Source: Pseudomonas crudilactis (GTDB taxonomy: Bacteria > Pseudomonadota > Gammaproteobacteria > Pseudomonadales > Pseudomonadaceae). Taken from it: 64,000 nt of DNA. Both the position numbers and the translations under genes were made by a program. The stretch is from contig NZ_WXVV01000004.1 in assembly GCF_013433315.1 (NCBI RefSeq), forward strand, positions 1 to 64,000, given 5' to 3'. This document shows positions 8,513-17,691 of this stretch, piece after piece. Position 1 is the first letter of the stretch. Every line of letters starts with the position of its first letter. The notes beneath the pieces were generated by a model. The model ran no database searches. It saw only the letters and a list, made by a program, of their open reading frames with translations, and was not told the origin of the DNA.

Positions 8513-10846
8513 ATGCACCCTACCCGCCTCACGCCACTGGCCCGCAGCCTGCGCAATCTTGTCCTCGGCGCCAGTCTGAGCTTCGCCGCTCTGCCCGCAG
8601 CACTGGCTGCCGATGCCAAGGCTTATCACATCGCGCCGTCGTCGCTGGAGAACGCCCTCAACCAGTTTGGCCGTGAAGCGGGGGTGTTGATTTCATTCGG
8701 TTCGCAAGTCACCAGCGGTGTGCAAAGTCGAGGTCTTGAGGGCAGCTACACGCCTGAACAGGGTTTGAATGCGCTGCTCGAAGGCACCGGTCTGCAAGCA
8801 CGCGCCGAGGGCAACAATGCGTTCAGCCTGCAACCGGTGGCGGATGCCGCGCTGGAACTGGACACTTCGAAAGTCGTCGGCGACTGGCTCGGCGACGCTG
8901 CGCAAATCAATGTGTTCGAACATCCCGGTGCTCGTGATGTGATCCGTCGCGAAGAGTTCGAACGTCAGGGCGCAACGCAGGCCCGTGATGTGCTCAACCG
9001 TATCCCCGGCGTCAACGCCCCGGAAAACAACGGCACCGGCAGCCATGACATGGCGCTGAACTTCGGCATTCGTGGGTTGAATCCGCGCCTGGCCGCGCGC
9101 TCGACGGTGTTGATGGACGGCATCCCGGTGCCATTCGCGCCTTATGGCCAACCACAGTTGTCGTTCGCGCCGATCAGCATGGGCAACATGGATGCCGTGG
9201 ACGTCGTGCGTGGCGGCGGCGCAGTGCGTTACGGCCCGCAGAACGTCGGCGGCGTGGTCAACTTCGTGACCCGGGCGATTCCCGACGAGCCGACGGTCAA
9301 GGGCGGCTTCCAGACGGAAACCAGCCCATCGTCGAGCCACGACGGCTTCAAGACCAGCGCCAACCTGCTGGCTGGCGGCACCAACGCCAATGGTCTCGGC
9401 GGCGCGTTGCTCTACTCCGGCACCCGTGGCGGTGACTGGCGCGAACACAGCGACACCGAGATCGACGACCTGATCCTCAAGGGCAAATACCAGCTCGACG
9501 AAGCCAACAGTTTCAACGCCATGGCCCAGTATTACGAGGGCAAGGCCGACATGCCCGGCGGTTTGAACGTCGCTGATTACGACGCCGACCCATACCAGTC
9601 GACACGGCCGAAAGACCAGTTCTGGGGCCGTCGCACGATGTTCAACTTCGGCTATCGCTACCAGGAAGATCGCCGCGAATTCACCGCCAATACCTTCTTC
9701 ACCAAGACCCTGCGCAGCGGTTATCTCGATCAGGGCACGTTCCTTTCGCTGTCGCCGCGCGAGTATTGGGTGCGCGGTCTGGAAACCCGTTTCGCCCAAG
9801 GCTTCGACCTCGGCCCGACCAGTCATGAAGTCGGCGTCGGCTATCGCTACATCAACGAGGCCGGCCACGAACTGCGCTATCGCACGCCGATCGCCAGCAA
9901 CGAATATCCGACCACCAGCAGTCGTAATGACCGCGACACCCGTGGCGGCACCGAGGCCAATGCGTTCTTCGTTGACGACCGCATCGACATCGGCAAATGG
10001 ACAATCACCCCGGGCGTGCGCTACGAGATGATCGAATCGCAGCAGACCAACAACCTGACGAACGTCAAATACAAGGGCGACTACAACACCGCACTGCCGG
10101 CGTTGAACGTGCTTTATCACCTGACCGACAGCTGGAACCTGTACGCCAACACCGAAGGCTCGTTCGGCAGCGTGCAGTACAGCCAGATGCCCAACCGCGT
10201 GACCAGCGGTGAAGTGAAACCGGAGAAGGCGCGAACCTGGGAACTCGGCACGCGCTATGACAACGGTGCGCTGCGGGCCGAGATCGGCGCGTTCCTGATC
10301 AACTTCGACAATCAGTATGAAAGCAACCAGACCAACGATTCGGTGATCGCCCGTGGCGAAACCCGTCACCAGGGCATCGAGACCAGCATCAATTACGCGC
10401 TGGATGATTTGAGTCCGGCGCTGGCCGGTTTCGATGTGTACGCGAGCTACGCCTATGTTGACGCGACCATCCGCGAAGACGGGCCGAACCAAGGCAATCG
10501 CGTGCCATTCTCCTCGAAACACAAAGGCACGATTGGCGTGGGTTACACCGAAGGCCCTTGGAAGTTGAATCTGGACAGCAGCTTCCAGAGCGATCAGTTC
10601 GCCGACAACGCCAACACCTCGAAAGAAAGTGCCGATGGCAGCACCGGCAAGATCCCGGGTTACATGCTGTTCAGCAGCCGCGCCGGGTATGACTTCGGGC
10701 CGCAGTTGTCGGATCTGAATGTGGCGGTGGGGGTGAAGAACATTTTCAATACGCAGTACTTCACGCGTTCGTTTGATGACAACAACAAGGGCAAGTATGT
10801 GGGGGAACCGCGTACGGTTTATGTGCAGACATCTGTGGCGTTCTGA
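8513..10846 (+). CDS. fecA: Ferric citrate outer-membrane receptor FecA
   Basis: TonB-dependent receptor of 777 aa. A signal peptide ends in PAALAADA at about residue 33. An STN domain follows (YHIAPSSLENALNQFGREAG), then the TonB box/plug junction VVGDWLGDAAQINVFEHPGA. The plug and barrel match E. coli FecA, as I recall it, almost word for word in many stretches: VIRREEFERQGAT, RIPGVNAPENNGTGSHD, FGIRGLNPRLAARSTVLMDG, DSWNLYANTEGSFG, KARTWELGTRYD. The start at 8513 gives a proper signal peptide; a longer in-frame ORF begins inside fecR. It ends in Phe, as barrel proteins do. Substrate: ferric dicitrate. Confidence 0.95.
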   Translation: MHPTRLTPLARSLRNLVLGASLSFAALPAALAADAKAYHIAPSSLENALNQFGREAGVLISFGSQVTSGVQSRGLEGSYTPEQGLNALLEGTGLQARAEGNNAFSLQPVADAALELDTSKVVGDWLGDAAQINVFEHPGARDVIRREEFERQGATQARDVLNRIPGVNAPENNGTGSHDMALNFGIRGLNPRLAARSTVLMDGIPVPFAPYGQPQLSFAPISMGNMDAVDVVRGGGAVRYGPQNVGGVVNFVTRAIPDEPTVKGGFQTETSPSSSHDGFKTSANLLAGGTNANGLGGALLYSGTRGGDWREHSDTEIDDLILKGKYQLDEANSFNAMAQYYEGKADMPGGLNVADYDADPYQSTRPKDQFWGRRTMFNFGYRYQEDRREFTANTFFTKTLRSGYLDQGTFLSLSPREYWVRGLETRFAQGFDLGPTSHEVGVGYRYINEAGHELRYRTPIASNEYPTTSSRNDRDTRGGTEANAFFVDDRIDIGKWTITPGVRYEMIESQQTNNLTNVKYKGDYNTALPALNVLYHLTDSWNLYANTEGSFGSVQYSQMPNRVTSGEVKPEKARTWELGTRYDNGALRAEIGAFLINFDNQYESNQTNDSVIARGETRHQGIETSINYALDDLSPALAGFDVYASYAYVDATIREDGPNQGNRVPFSSKHKGTIGVGYTEGPWKLNLDSSFQSDQFADNANTSKESADGSTGKIPGYMLFSSRAGYDFGPQLSDLNVAVGVKNIFNTQYFTRSFDDNNKGKYVGEPRTVYVQTSVAF

Positions 10847-10858
10847 GGATTGAAAAAA

Positions 10859-11067
10859 CCCTCACCCTAACCCTCTCCCAGAGGGAGAGGGGACTGATTG
10901 GGGGATGCTTGCGAGGTACGCCGACCTTAACGTGCTGTGCCGAATCCATAATCTACTCGACCTGAAACCGCTCGAATCCATAATCGACCCGGTCTGTCAG
11001 GTCGATGTAGCCCGCAAAACACCTCGGTCGGCCCCCTCTCCCTCCGGGAGAGGGCTGGGGTGAGGGG
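10859..11067. repeat. MITE-like intergenic repeat (copy 1)
   Basis: About 209 bp bounded by inverted ends: CCCTCACCCTAACCCTCTCC on the left and GGGAGAGGGCTGGGGTGAGG on the right. Near the left end CCCTCTCCC-AGA-GGGAGAGGG (10871-10891) forms a perfect hairpin that may end the fecA message. The interior carries the core CCATAATCGAC, TCAGGTCGATGTA and CACCTCGGTCGGCC, which is shared, inverted, with 113-386 and repeated in 11472-11778. Confidence 0.75.
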
Positions 11068-11115
11068 AATGGGCTACAGTGAAATATCAAACCCACTTCA
11101 CAAGGATCGTGAAGC

Positions 11116-11484
11116 ATGCAAACCCGCCCCAACCTCGCCCAATTCGCCCGCCAGTTACGCGTCAACCAAACCGATTGCGAACAGCTGCTCTGGCAAAAAC
11201 TCCGCTCCCGCCAAATCGCCAATCTGAAATTTCGTCGGCAGTTTCCCTGTCCGCCCTATGTGCTGGACTTTTACTGTGCCGAACTGAAATTGGCGATTGA
11301 ACTGGACGGTGGTCAGCACTATGAAACGTCGGGACTGATTCATGACCAGCGCCGGACACGCTATCTGAATCAAAAGGGCATTGAAGTCGTGCGCTTCAGC
11401 AATCTTGAGGTGATCCAGCAGATGGACGATGTGCTGGAGCAGATCATAAGAATTGCGGCGAATCGAAAAATGCCCTCACCCTAA
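11116..11484 (+). CDS. DUF559 domain protein (Vsr/PD-(D/E)XK-like nuclease fold)
   Basis: A 122-aa protein of the DUF559 family, distantly related to Vsr-type very-short-patch endonucleases. The core runs FRRQFPCPPYVLDFYCAELKLAIELDGGQHY (about 39-69). The D of VLDFY and the E of AIELDGGQH are the probable metal ligands, and a C-terminal arm (GIEVVRFSNLEVIQQMDDVL) follows. A Shine-Dalgarno AAGGATCGTG lies just upstream. It is a solitary gene flanked on both sides by copies of the same MITE-like repeat, which suggests a mobile or repeat-associated origin. Cellular role unknown. Confidence 0.75.
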   Translation: MQTRPNLAQFARQLRVNQTDCEQLLWQKLRSRQIANLKFRRQFPCPPYVLDFYCAELKLAIELDGGQHYETSGLIHDQRRTRYLNQKGIEVVRFSNLEVIQQMDDVLEQIIRIAANRKMPSP

Positions 11485-11778
11485 CCCTCTCCCAGAGGGA
11501 GAGGGGACTGATTGGCGGATGCTCATAATTTCCGTCGACCTGAAATTGCTTTGCTGAATCCATAATCGACACAGCCTTTCAGGTCGATGTACCTCACCAG
11601 ACACCTCGGTCGGCCATCTCCCGGAGAGTGGCGGGACTGATCGGGGAATGCCTGAGAAATACACCGATCTGAAAGTACTGTGTCGAATCCATAATCGACT
11701 CGGTCTTCCAGGTCGATGTATCACGTAAGACACCTCGGTCGGCCCCCTCTACCTCCGGGAGAGGGCTGGGGTGAGGGG
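11472..11778. repeat. MITE-like intergenic repeat (copy 2, with internal duplication)
   Basis: Starts with the same CCCTCACCCTAACCCTCTCC end as copy 1, overlapping the last codons of the DUF559 gene. It contains two copies of the GAATCCATAATCGAC ... CAGGTCGATGTA ... ACACCTCGGTCGGCC core (about 11550-11630 and 11680-11745) and ends in GGGAGAGGGCTGGGGTGAGG at 11778. Together with the terminator that follows, this accounts for the gene-free stretch 11485-11881. Confidence 0.7.
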
Positions 11779-11821
11779 CTGCTTTCTCGTGCCATCCCCA
11801 AAAACCATCCAGCCACACAAA

Positions 11822-11851
11822 CAAAAAACGGGCCTGCTTCCGGAGGCCCGT
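11822..11851 (-). terminator. Intrinsic terminator of the HPF-like gene
   Basis: Stem ACGGGCCT/AGGCCCGT (11827-11834 with 11843-11850), followed on the minus strand by six Ts. It lies 31 bp downstream of the stop at 11882. Confidence 0.85.
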
Positions 11852-11881
11852 TCTCATTGGGTGGTTTATAAAGTCAGCGCA

Positions 11882-12286
11882 TCAACTGTTGATCGCTGCC
11901 TGTTCGTTCTCAAGAAATTCTTCCTCCAGCAGAGCATCATTCGCCTTGCTAAATGGCACCACAGCGGCACGTGGCTTACCTCGCAGTTTGCCGAAAAGGT
12001 GCTCCAGTGCGTGCTCGAGTTTTTCGGCAGCGCCGTCGATCGCCTGTTCCAGCGAATCGGCTTTGTGGGTCACGGAAATCGGTTGATGGCCTTTTGGCCG
12101 CGCTTCCAGTTGGCAGCGCAAGTCATGGGGACCTGGTTTGTCACCGTTCTCGTCGGCCAGATGGACTTCGACGCGGGTCAGGTCTTCTTCATAACGTTCG
12201 AGCGTGCTCTCAATGGTTGTACGTACCCACTCCTCCAGTCGTTGACTACTTTGAATATGGTTATCGCTGTTGACTTGGATTTGCAT
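11882..12286 (-). CDS. HPF/RaiA-family ribosome-associated protein
   Basis: A 134-aa protein with the hibernation-promoting-factor fold signature: MQIQVNSDNHIQSSQRLEEWVRTTIE at the start, a basic ARPKGHQPISVTHKADSLEQAIDGAAEKLEHALEH segment and a tail. Members bind the 30S decoding region and store inactive ribosomes. This one is longer and more acidic at its C-terminus than classical YhbH/HPF and is not next to rpoN, so it is probably a stress-associated paralogue rather than the housekeeping HPF. It is monocistronic with its own terminator. Confidence 0.75.
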   Translation of the reverse strand: MQIQVNSDNHIQSSQRLEEWVRTTIESTLERYEEDLTRVEVHLADENGDKPGPHDLRCQLEARPKGHQPISVTHKADSLEQAIDGAAEKLEHALEHLFGKLRGKPRAAVVPFSKANDALLEEEFLENEQAAINS

Positions 12287-12486
12287 AGTTCATCCCTTAT
12301 TTCAGCTAGCTCGTGAGAGGCCTTGAGTTGAATTTCCTGACCTCCTGGTTACAACAATCGGCCCGACCGGCGAACATTTCAACCCCTGAAAAAAGATAAA
12401 TTTTCATTCGCAAAAAAAGCCGGACAACCGAGCAAAGCACTGGTAAGGTCGGGAGTTGGATCGCCTCCTAATCCGGCAAAATTTGC

Positions 12487-13434
12487 TCACAATTGCCCGT
12501 CATTCAACGGGTGCAAGCTGCGAAAAATCCCCGCCTCCTCCACCAGCCAGTCATGCACGGCGCGCACGCCAGGATGGCTCAAGGCCCCCGGCGCATAGAG
12601 CAGCACATAACGTTTGTGATTGGGCACCGACAGGCCAAACGGCACAATCAATGTCCCCCGCTCCAGCTCATCGTTAAGTAACGTGCGTCTGGCAATCGCC
12701 ACGCCCATGCCGGCAATCGCCGCTTCGATGGTCAGGTGATTGCGGTTGAAGGTATGCCCGCGCCGTACGTCGGCGCCTTCGAAGCCAATCGCGTTCAAAT
12801 AGAATTCCCACTCTGCATATTCATAACTGCCACGCCAGGCGGTGATGTCGTGCAGCAACGGAAAATACACCAGATCCGCCGGCCCGTGCAGCGGCGGACG
12901 CCCACGCAACAGACTCGGTGCACACACGGGAAAAATCTGCTCGTCGAGCAAGGCTGTGGATAACAATCCCGGGTAACTGCCGTCGTTCAGATCGATCGCC
13001 AGATCAAAGTCGCCCTCGTGCAACGGCACGCTGCTGTCCTCGGCGACCAGTCGTAGCTGAATATCCGGATAGCGCTGTTGCAAGCGCGGCAGACGCGGCG
13101 TCAGCCACTTGCTGAGGAATGACGGAATCGAGCGCACACGCAAAATCCCGCTGATCATTCCAGCATCGAGCCGACGCAATTCCGCATCGATGCTGCCATA
13201 TGCCTCATTGACGGTAATCGCCAGCCGTTGCCCCTCAGCACTCAATTCCACACCGCGCGCGCGCCGATGAAACAGACGGAAGCCGAGGCGTTCTTCCAGT
13301 TGGCGAATCTGCTGGCTGACCGCCCCCGGGGTGATGTGCAGTTCCTCGGCACAACGGGTGAACGACAGGTGCCGCGCGGCACAGGAAAACACCTGCAGCC
13401 AGACATAAGTCTGGGCATGCAATTGACGACTCAT
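12487..13434 (-). CDS. LysR-family transcriptional regulator (GcvA-like), divergent from serine deaminase
   Basis: A 315-aa LysR regulator with an N-terminal winged HTH (residues 11-70, SFTRCAEELHITPGAVSQQIRQLEERLGFRLFHRR) and a periplasmic-binding-like effector domain. The sequence around the HTH resembles GcvA-type regulators of amino-acid genes. It is transcribed divergently from the serine ammonia-lyase and serine transporter genes, with 135 bp between the starts. The likely role is to activate serine catabolism, possibly with serine or a derivative as effector. That is inferred from position only. Confidence 0.85.
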   Translation of the reverse strand: MSRQLHAQTYVWLQVFSCAARHLSFTRCAEELHITPGAVSQQIRQLEERLGFRLFHRRARGVELSAEGQRLAITVNEAYGSIDAELRRLDAGMISGILRVRSIPSFLSKWLTPRLPRLQQRYPDIQLRLVAEDSSVPLHEGDFDLAIDLNDGSYPGLLSTALLDEQIFPVCAPSLLRGRPPLHGPADLVYFPLLHDITAWRGSYEYAEWEFYLNAIGFEGADVRRGHTFNRNHLTIEAAIAGMGVAIARRTLLNDELERGTLIVPFGLSVPNHKRYVLLYAPGALSHPGVRAVHDWLVEEAGIFRSLHPLNDGQL

Positions 13435-13479
13435 CGTTTAGTCCTGCTAAAGGCTTACTTAGGAAGTTTCGTTAGTCAC

Positions 13480-13524
13480 GTAGGACCGAGGTAGGCAGTA
13501 TCGCCGACATTGCGCTTGTCCTAC
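13480..13524. promoter_or_regulatory. Inverted GTAGGAC / GTCCTAC sites in the LysR-serine deaminase divergent promoter
   Basis: GTAGGAC (13480-13486) and GTCCTAC (13518-13524) form a widely spaced inverted repeat in the 135-bp intergenic region. They are candidate binding sites for the divergent LysR regulator. The spacing is unusual for LysR proteins, so confidence is low. Confidence 0.3.
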
Positions 13525-13569
13525 AAAAAATGGCAGCGATTCCTACTCCATTGCTTGTAAGGGTTTAGC

Positions 13570-14946
13570 ATGGCTATCAGTGTTTTCGATCTATTCAAAG
13601 TCGGCATCGGCCCGTCCAGTTCCCACACCGTCGGCCCGATGCGTGCGGCGGCGACCTTCGCTCAGGCACTGATCGATCAGCATCTGTTGAACGATGTGCG
13701 CCGTGTGGAAATCCGTTTGTACGGTTCGCTGTCGGCCACCGGCGTCGGCCACGCCACCGACCGCGCCACGGTGATGGGCCTGATGGGTGAATGGCCAGAC
13801 AGCATCGATCCGACGACCATCGATCCGCGCATTCAGCAACTGCGCGAGACGGGCCAATTGTCCCTCGCCGGGCAAAGAGAAATTGCCTTCAACTGGCAGC
13901 GTGATCTCCTGCTGCTCGACGAGAGCCTGCCCTACCACCCCAACGCCATGTCCCTGACAGCCTTTGGCGAAACGGCCGAGCTGTTCGAGCAGACGTACTA
14001 CTCGGTTGGCGGCGGTTTCATCATCGAAGCGGCCGAAGCCGAGTCCGGCGTCGCCCCGGCCGGTGACGTGGTGTTGCCGTACGATTTTTCCAGCGCCGCC
14101 GAACTGCTGTCACTGTGCAAACAGCACAACCTGCGCGTGTCCGAACTGATGATGGCTAACGAGCGCGCTTGGCGCACTGACGCGGAAATCCGTCAGGGCC
14201 TGCTGCACATCTGGTCGGTGATGCGTGAATGCGTTGAACAAGGCCTGCGCCATGAAGGCATCCTGCCCGGCGGTCTGAATGTGCCGCGCCGTGCAGCGAA
14301 ACTGCACCGCAGCCTGCTGGAGATCGGCAAGCCGAATGTCATCAGTTCAACGCTGTCGGCAATGGAATGGGTCAACCTGTTCGCCCTCGCCGTCAACGAA
14401 GAAAACGCCGCCGGCGGGCGCATGGTCACCGCGCCGACCAACGGCGCAGCCGGGATCATCCCGGCCGTTCTGCACTACTACATGAAATTCAATCCGGATG
14501 CGTCTGACGATGACGTGGTCGCTTTCTTTCTCGGTGCGGCTGCGGTCGGCATTCTGTGTAAGAAAAATGCCTCGATCTCTGGCGCCGAAGTTGGCTGTCA
14601 GGGTGAAGTTGGTTCGGCGTGCGCCATGGCCGCAGCCGGCCTTGCCGATGTGCTCGGCGCGACCCCGGAGCAAATGGAAAACGCCGCCGAAATTGGCCTG
14701 GAACATAACCTCGGCCTGACCTGCGACCCGGTCGGCGGCCTGGTGCAAGTGCCGTGCATCGAGCGCAATGCGATCGCCGCCGTGAAGGCGATCAACGCCA
14801 CGCAAATGGCCCTGCGCGGCGACGGCAACCACTTCATTTCCCTCGACCGGGTGATCCGCACCATGCGCGATACCGGCGCCGACATGCACGACAAATACAA
14901 AGAGACTTCACGGGGCGGCCTGGCTGTGAACTGGGTGGAATGCTGA
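13570..14946 (+). CDS. sdaA: L-serine ammonia-lyase, single-chain iron-sulfur type
   Basis: A 458-aa enzyme that deaminates L-serine to pyruvate and ammonia. The N-terminal beta domain starts [21 protein letters not shown]. The C-terminal alpha domain carries the Cys residues typical of the 4Fe-4S cluster ([13 protein letters not shown] near 345 and [13 protein letters not shown] near 387-398). Full length for the single-chain form. It is followed after 86 bp by a serine/threonine permease gene, forming an uptake-and-degradation unit. SdaA and SdaB types cannot be told apart reliably here. Confidence 0.9.
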   Translation: MAISVFDLFKVGIGPSSSHTVGPMRAAATFAQALIDQHLLNDVRRVEIRLYGSLSATGVGHATDRATVMGLMGEWPDSIDPTTIDPRIQQLRETGQLSLAGQREIAFNWQRDLLLLDESLPYHPNAMSLTAFGETAELFEQTYYSVGGGFIIEAAEAESGVAPAGDVVLPYDFSSAAELLSLCKQHNLRVSELMMANERAWRTDAEIRQGLLHIWSVMRECVEQGLRHEGILPGGLNVPRRAAKLHRSLLEIGKPNVISSTLSAMEWVNLFALAVNEENAAGGRMVTAPTNGAAGIIPAVLHYYMKFNPDASDDDVVAFFLGAAAVGILCKKNASISGAEVGCQGEVGSACAMAAAGLADVLGATPEQMENAAEIGLEHNLGLTCDPVGGLVQVPCIERNAIAAVKAINATQMALRGDGNHFISLDRVIRTMRDTGADMHDKYKETSRGGLAVNWVEC

Positions 14947-15032
14947 GGCGCATTCCCTGACCGCCCCGGCAGACCGCATCCGACGGTCTGCCAAACGTGA
15001 GCCCGAGCAAAAATAATAACGAGGCGATACCG

Positions 15033-16334
15033 ATGACCGATGTACGTACACCTGCTGCCGAAAATCCCGCTGTAGACCGCACACGCAACACAGAAACGGC
15101 CCACACGGGCTGGAGCAAATCCGACACCACCTGGATGCTTGGCCTGTACGGCACGGCTATCGGTGCAGGGACTTTGTTTCTGCCGATCAACGCCGGCGTC
15201 GGTGGTTTCTGGCCATTGCTGATTCTCGCCGTGCTGGCTTTCCCGATGACGTTTTTCGCCCACCGTGGCCTGACCCGCTTCGTGCTGTCCGGGCGCTCCG
15301 GGGACATCACCGAAGTGGTCGAGGAGCACTTCGGCATCGGTGCCGGCAAGCTGATCACGCTGCTGTATTTCTTTGCGATCTTCCCGATCCTGCTGGTGTA
15401 CAGCGTGGCGCTGACCAACACTATGAGCAGCTTTCTCGAACATCAATTGCACATCGCCCCGCCGCCTCGGGCGATTCTCTCGCTAGGTCTGATTCTCGGT
15501 TTGATGGCGATCGTGCGCTGCGGTCAAAGTGTGATCGTCAAAGCCATGAGCGTGCTGGTTTATCCCTTTGTTGCCGCGTTGCTGCTGCTTGCACTCAGCC
15601 TGATTCCAAACTGGAATGGTGCGTTTTTCGCCAGCGCCCAAGAAGCCATGCCAATGTCCGATTTCTTCAAGACAATGTGGCTGGCGATCCCGGTGATGGT
15701 GTTCTCGTTCAACCATTCGCCGATCATCTCCGCGTTCGCGGTGGATCAGAAACAGCGCTACGGCGAGCAGGCCGAACGCAAGAGCAACGGCATCCTCGCC
15801 ATGGCCCACGGCATGATGGTCGTGACGGTGATGTTCTTCTGCTTCAGTTGTGTACTGGCGTTGTCGCCGGCAGATCTGGCGGCGGCGAAAGCGCAGAACA
15901 TTTCGATTTTGTCGTACCTGGCCAACCACTTCCAGACGCCAGTGATCGCTTACGCCGCGCCGCTGATTGCGCTGGTGGCGATCACCAAATCCTTCCTCGG
16001 CCACTACATCGGCGCCAGTGAAGGCTTCCAAGGCATGATCGTGAAAAGCCTGCGCAGCCGTGGCCGGGTCATGTCAGCGAGCTGGCTGAACCGCGCGACC
16101 GCCGTGTTCATGATCCTCAGCTGCTGGGCCGTGGCGACCTTCAACCCGAGCATCCTCGGCATGATCGAAACCCTCGGTGGGCCGGTGATTGCCTGCCTGT
16201 TGTTCCTGATGCCGATGTACGCCATCCACCGCGTGCCAGCTTTGCGCCAGTATTCGGGCCAGGTGTCCAACGTGTTTGTGTTGTTGATCGGCCTGATTGC
16301 ACTGTCAGCGATCATCTATTCGGTTCTGCCCTGA
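15033..16334 (+). CDS. Serine/threonine permease of the HAAAP (SdaC-like) family
   Basis: A 433-aa transporter with about 11 membrane helices. It opens with a polar N-terminus and then TWMLGLYGTAIGAGTLFLPINAGVGGFW, the discontinuous first helix typical of hydroxy/aromatic amino-acid permeases. The start at ATG 15033 is preceded by GAGGCGATACCG; an upstream in-frame GTG at 14997 lacks a good site. It is co-directional with the serine ammonia-lyase and supplies its substrate by proton symport. A strong terminator follows. Confidence 0.85.
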   Translation: MTDVRTPAAENPAVDRTRNTETAHTGWSKSDTTWMLGLYGTAIGAGTLFLPINAGVGGFWPLLILAVLAFPMTFFAHRGLTRFVLSGRSGDITEVVEEHFGIGAGKLITLLYFFAIFPILLVYSVALTNTMSSFLEHQLHIAPPPRAILSLGLILGLMAIVRCGQSVIVKAMSVLVYPFVAALLLLALSLIPNWNGAFFASAQEAMPMSDFFKTMWLAIPVMVFSFNHSPIISAFAVDQKQRYGEQAERKSNGILAMAHGMMVVTVMFFCFSCVLALSPADLAAAKAQNISILSYLANHFQTPVIAYAAPLIALVAITKSFLGHYIGASEGFQGMIVKSLRSRGRVMSASWLNRATAVFMILSCWAVATFNPSILGMIETLGGPVIACLLFLMPMYAIHRVPALRQYSGQVSNVFVLLIGLIALSAIIYSVLP

Positions 16335-16346
16335 AAACGGGCCATT

Positions 16347-16378
16347 AAAAAAGGCGAGCCGCGTGGCTCGCCTTTTTT
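16347..16378 (+). terminator. Intrinsic terminator of the serine operon
   Basis: Stem GGCGAGCC/GGCTCGCC with a four-nt loop, six As before and six Ts after, so it can act on both strands. It starts 13 bp after the permease stop. Confidence 0.9.
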
Positions 16379-16549
16379 ATCCCCGTGTTCATTGTTCGAC
16401 AATTTTCCCGGCATGCCCCTTGCTATATCCCAAATGAGGCAAACGGAAATTGCATACCTCAGCGAACGAGATGCCAGTGATCCGGTTTGGCGAACCAACC
16501 CGATCACGGCCGGTCAACAACTGCACGTTCAATCAGGCGGTGACGCATC

Positions 16550-16867
16550 ATGGACAATCCTTTTCAGATCATTACCGATGCCTTCGCGCCGGACTATCAG
16601 ATCAACCTGAGCATTCAGGGCCTGGACGGCAGCATCATGCTGACCCTGTCCAACAGCGGCCGAATCGTGGCCAAACGCATGATCAGCGCCGAGCAGCGCA
16701 ACGATCCCGTGCGCCTCAAGCGCCTGGTGCAAAGCATTCAATTCGGCATCGCCATCGAACAGGGTCACAGCGCCATGGCGATCCTCGAAGCCATGACCAG
16801 CGGCGCCGGGCTGACCCCGCCACCGCCCCTCGTCAGCAGCCAGCCCGGACAAGCGGCCGGGCTTTAA
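16550..16867 (+). CDS. DUF3509 domain protein
   Basis: A 105-aa small soluble protein of the DUF3509 family known mainly from Pseudomonas. The body MDNPFQIITDAFAPDYQINLSI and the ...LKRLVQSIQFGIAIEQ segment are followed by a Pro/Gln-rich tail. Function unknown. Its stop overlaps the stop of the convergent psiE gene within the palindrome TTTAAA, so the two genes end on the same bases with no terminator between them. Confidence 0.75.
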   Translation: MDNPFQIITDAFAPDYQINLSIQGLDGSIMLTLSNSGRIVAKRMISAEQRNDPVRLKRLVQSIQFGIAIEQGHSAMAILEAMTSGAGLTPPPPLVSSQPGQAAGL

Positions 16868-17364
16868 AGCTCGCCCTTCTCGACTTCCGGATGCTCGCTG
16901 GAACCGGCGCCAAGTTTGCGCTGCGGTTTCTCGATCTTCACCGAAGGAAATTGTGACGAGGCGTAACGCACCACCAGAATCGAGAACGCCAGCAGCAGAA
17001 TCCCGCCGCACAGGTAGATGATGCCCATGTCCGGCGGGTTGTGGTGCGAGACGTTGGAGATCAGCAGACGGGTCAGCGCGGTGATCGCCACGTAGATCAG
17101 GAAGCGCACCGGCATGTGGTTGGTCTTGAAGTAGATCCCGACCATCGCCCCCAGTTCGAGATAGATGAACAGCAGCAGAATGTCATCGATCTTGATGTGG
17201 CCTTCCTCGAGCATCCCGAGAAACTCCATCACCGCCGCCCACGCCGTCACCGCACCAATGGCAAATAGCGCCAGATAGTGGAAGGTCTCGACGAACAGGT
17301 TACCCAGGGACTCGGCCAGTTGATGCACGTTTTGCCGCAGTTTCTCGGCCCAGTTGATTTTCAC
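16864..17364 (-). CDS. PsiE-family phosphate-starvation-inducible membrane protein
   Basis: A 166-aa inner-membrane protein with four predicted helices (FHYLALFAIGAVTAWAAVMEFL, DDILLLFIYLELGAMVGIYF, MPVRFLIYVAITALTRLLI, IYLCGGILLLAFSILVVRY). This matches PsiE in length and helix pattern. The start is GTG 17364, preceded by AAGGAACATCATC; the much longer frame upstream runs through a REP and an unrelated region. Function of the family is unclear. Confidence 0.8.
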   Translation of the reverse strand: MKINWAEKLRQNVHQLAESLGNLFVETFHYLALFAIGAVTAWAAVMEFLGMLEEGHIKIDDILLLFIYLELGAMVGIYFKTNHMPVRFLIYVAITALTRLLISNVSHHNPPDMGIIYLCGGILLLAFSILVVRYASSQFPSVKIEKPQRKLGAGSSEHPEVEKGEL

Positions 17365-17518
17365 GATGATGTTCCTTAGCTCGAATGCGAGCGGATGATG
17401 CGTGTTGGACGTGACGGTTTTCTGCACGTAACGGTTTTCATGCAGAAAAGAGGCCACGCCATCATGGCGAGCCGCCGCCAAACCCGCGCCGTGGCGTTTG
17501 GTCGCACCGCTGTACTTT

Positions 17519-17542
17519 TGTGGGAGCGAACCTGCTCGCGAA
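17519..17542. repeat. Single REP element
   Basis: One 24-bp REP copy (variant TGTGGGAGCGAACCTGCTCG) between psiE and yebG, with no inverted partner nearby. Confidence 0.8.
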
Positions 17543-17632
17543 TGCAGCGACACGGTCTCCCTGACAAACCCGAAATCCGGTCTACATTGAAAAGCCACTA
17601 CCCATGGCGCAGGGATTCGCTTATCCTTTTCG

Positions 17633-17648
17633 CTGTATATGGATACAG
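17633..17648. promoter_or_regulatory. LexA (SOS) box upstream of yebG
   Basis: CTGTATATGGATACAG matches the gamma-proteobacterial LexA consensus CTG-N10-CAG with the AT-rich centre. It lies 44 bp upstream of the YebG start, as expected for an SOS-repressed promoter. Confidence 0.9.
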
Positions 17649-17691
17649 TAGTCGTCAAGACAACTTAATGTGAAGGCATGTGAGGTGGTGA

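Noticed and set aside
8693..10522. A 609-codon minus-strand frame opposite fecA
   Set aside because: FecA on the plus strand is unmistakable. The antisense frame lacks a ribosome site and domains.
16864..17658. A longer PsiE start at 17658
   Set aside because: The extra 98 residues include a translated REP and no conserved sequence. The GTG at 17364 has a good ribosome site and starts where the family does.
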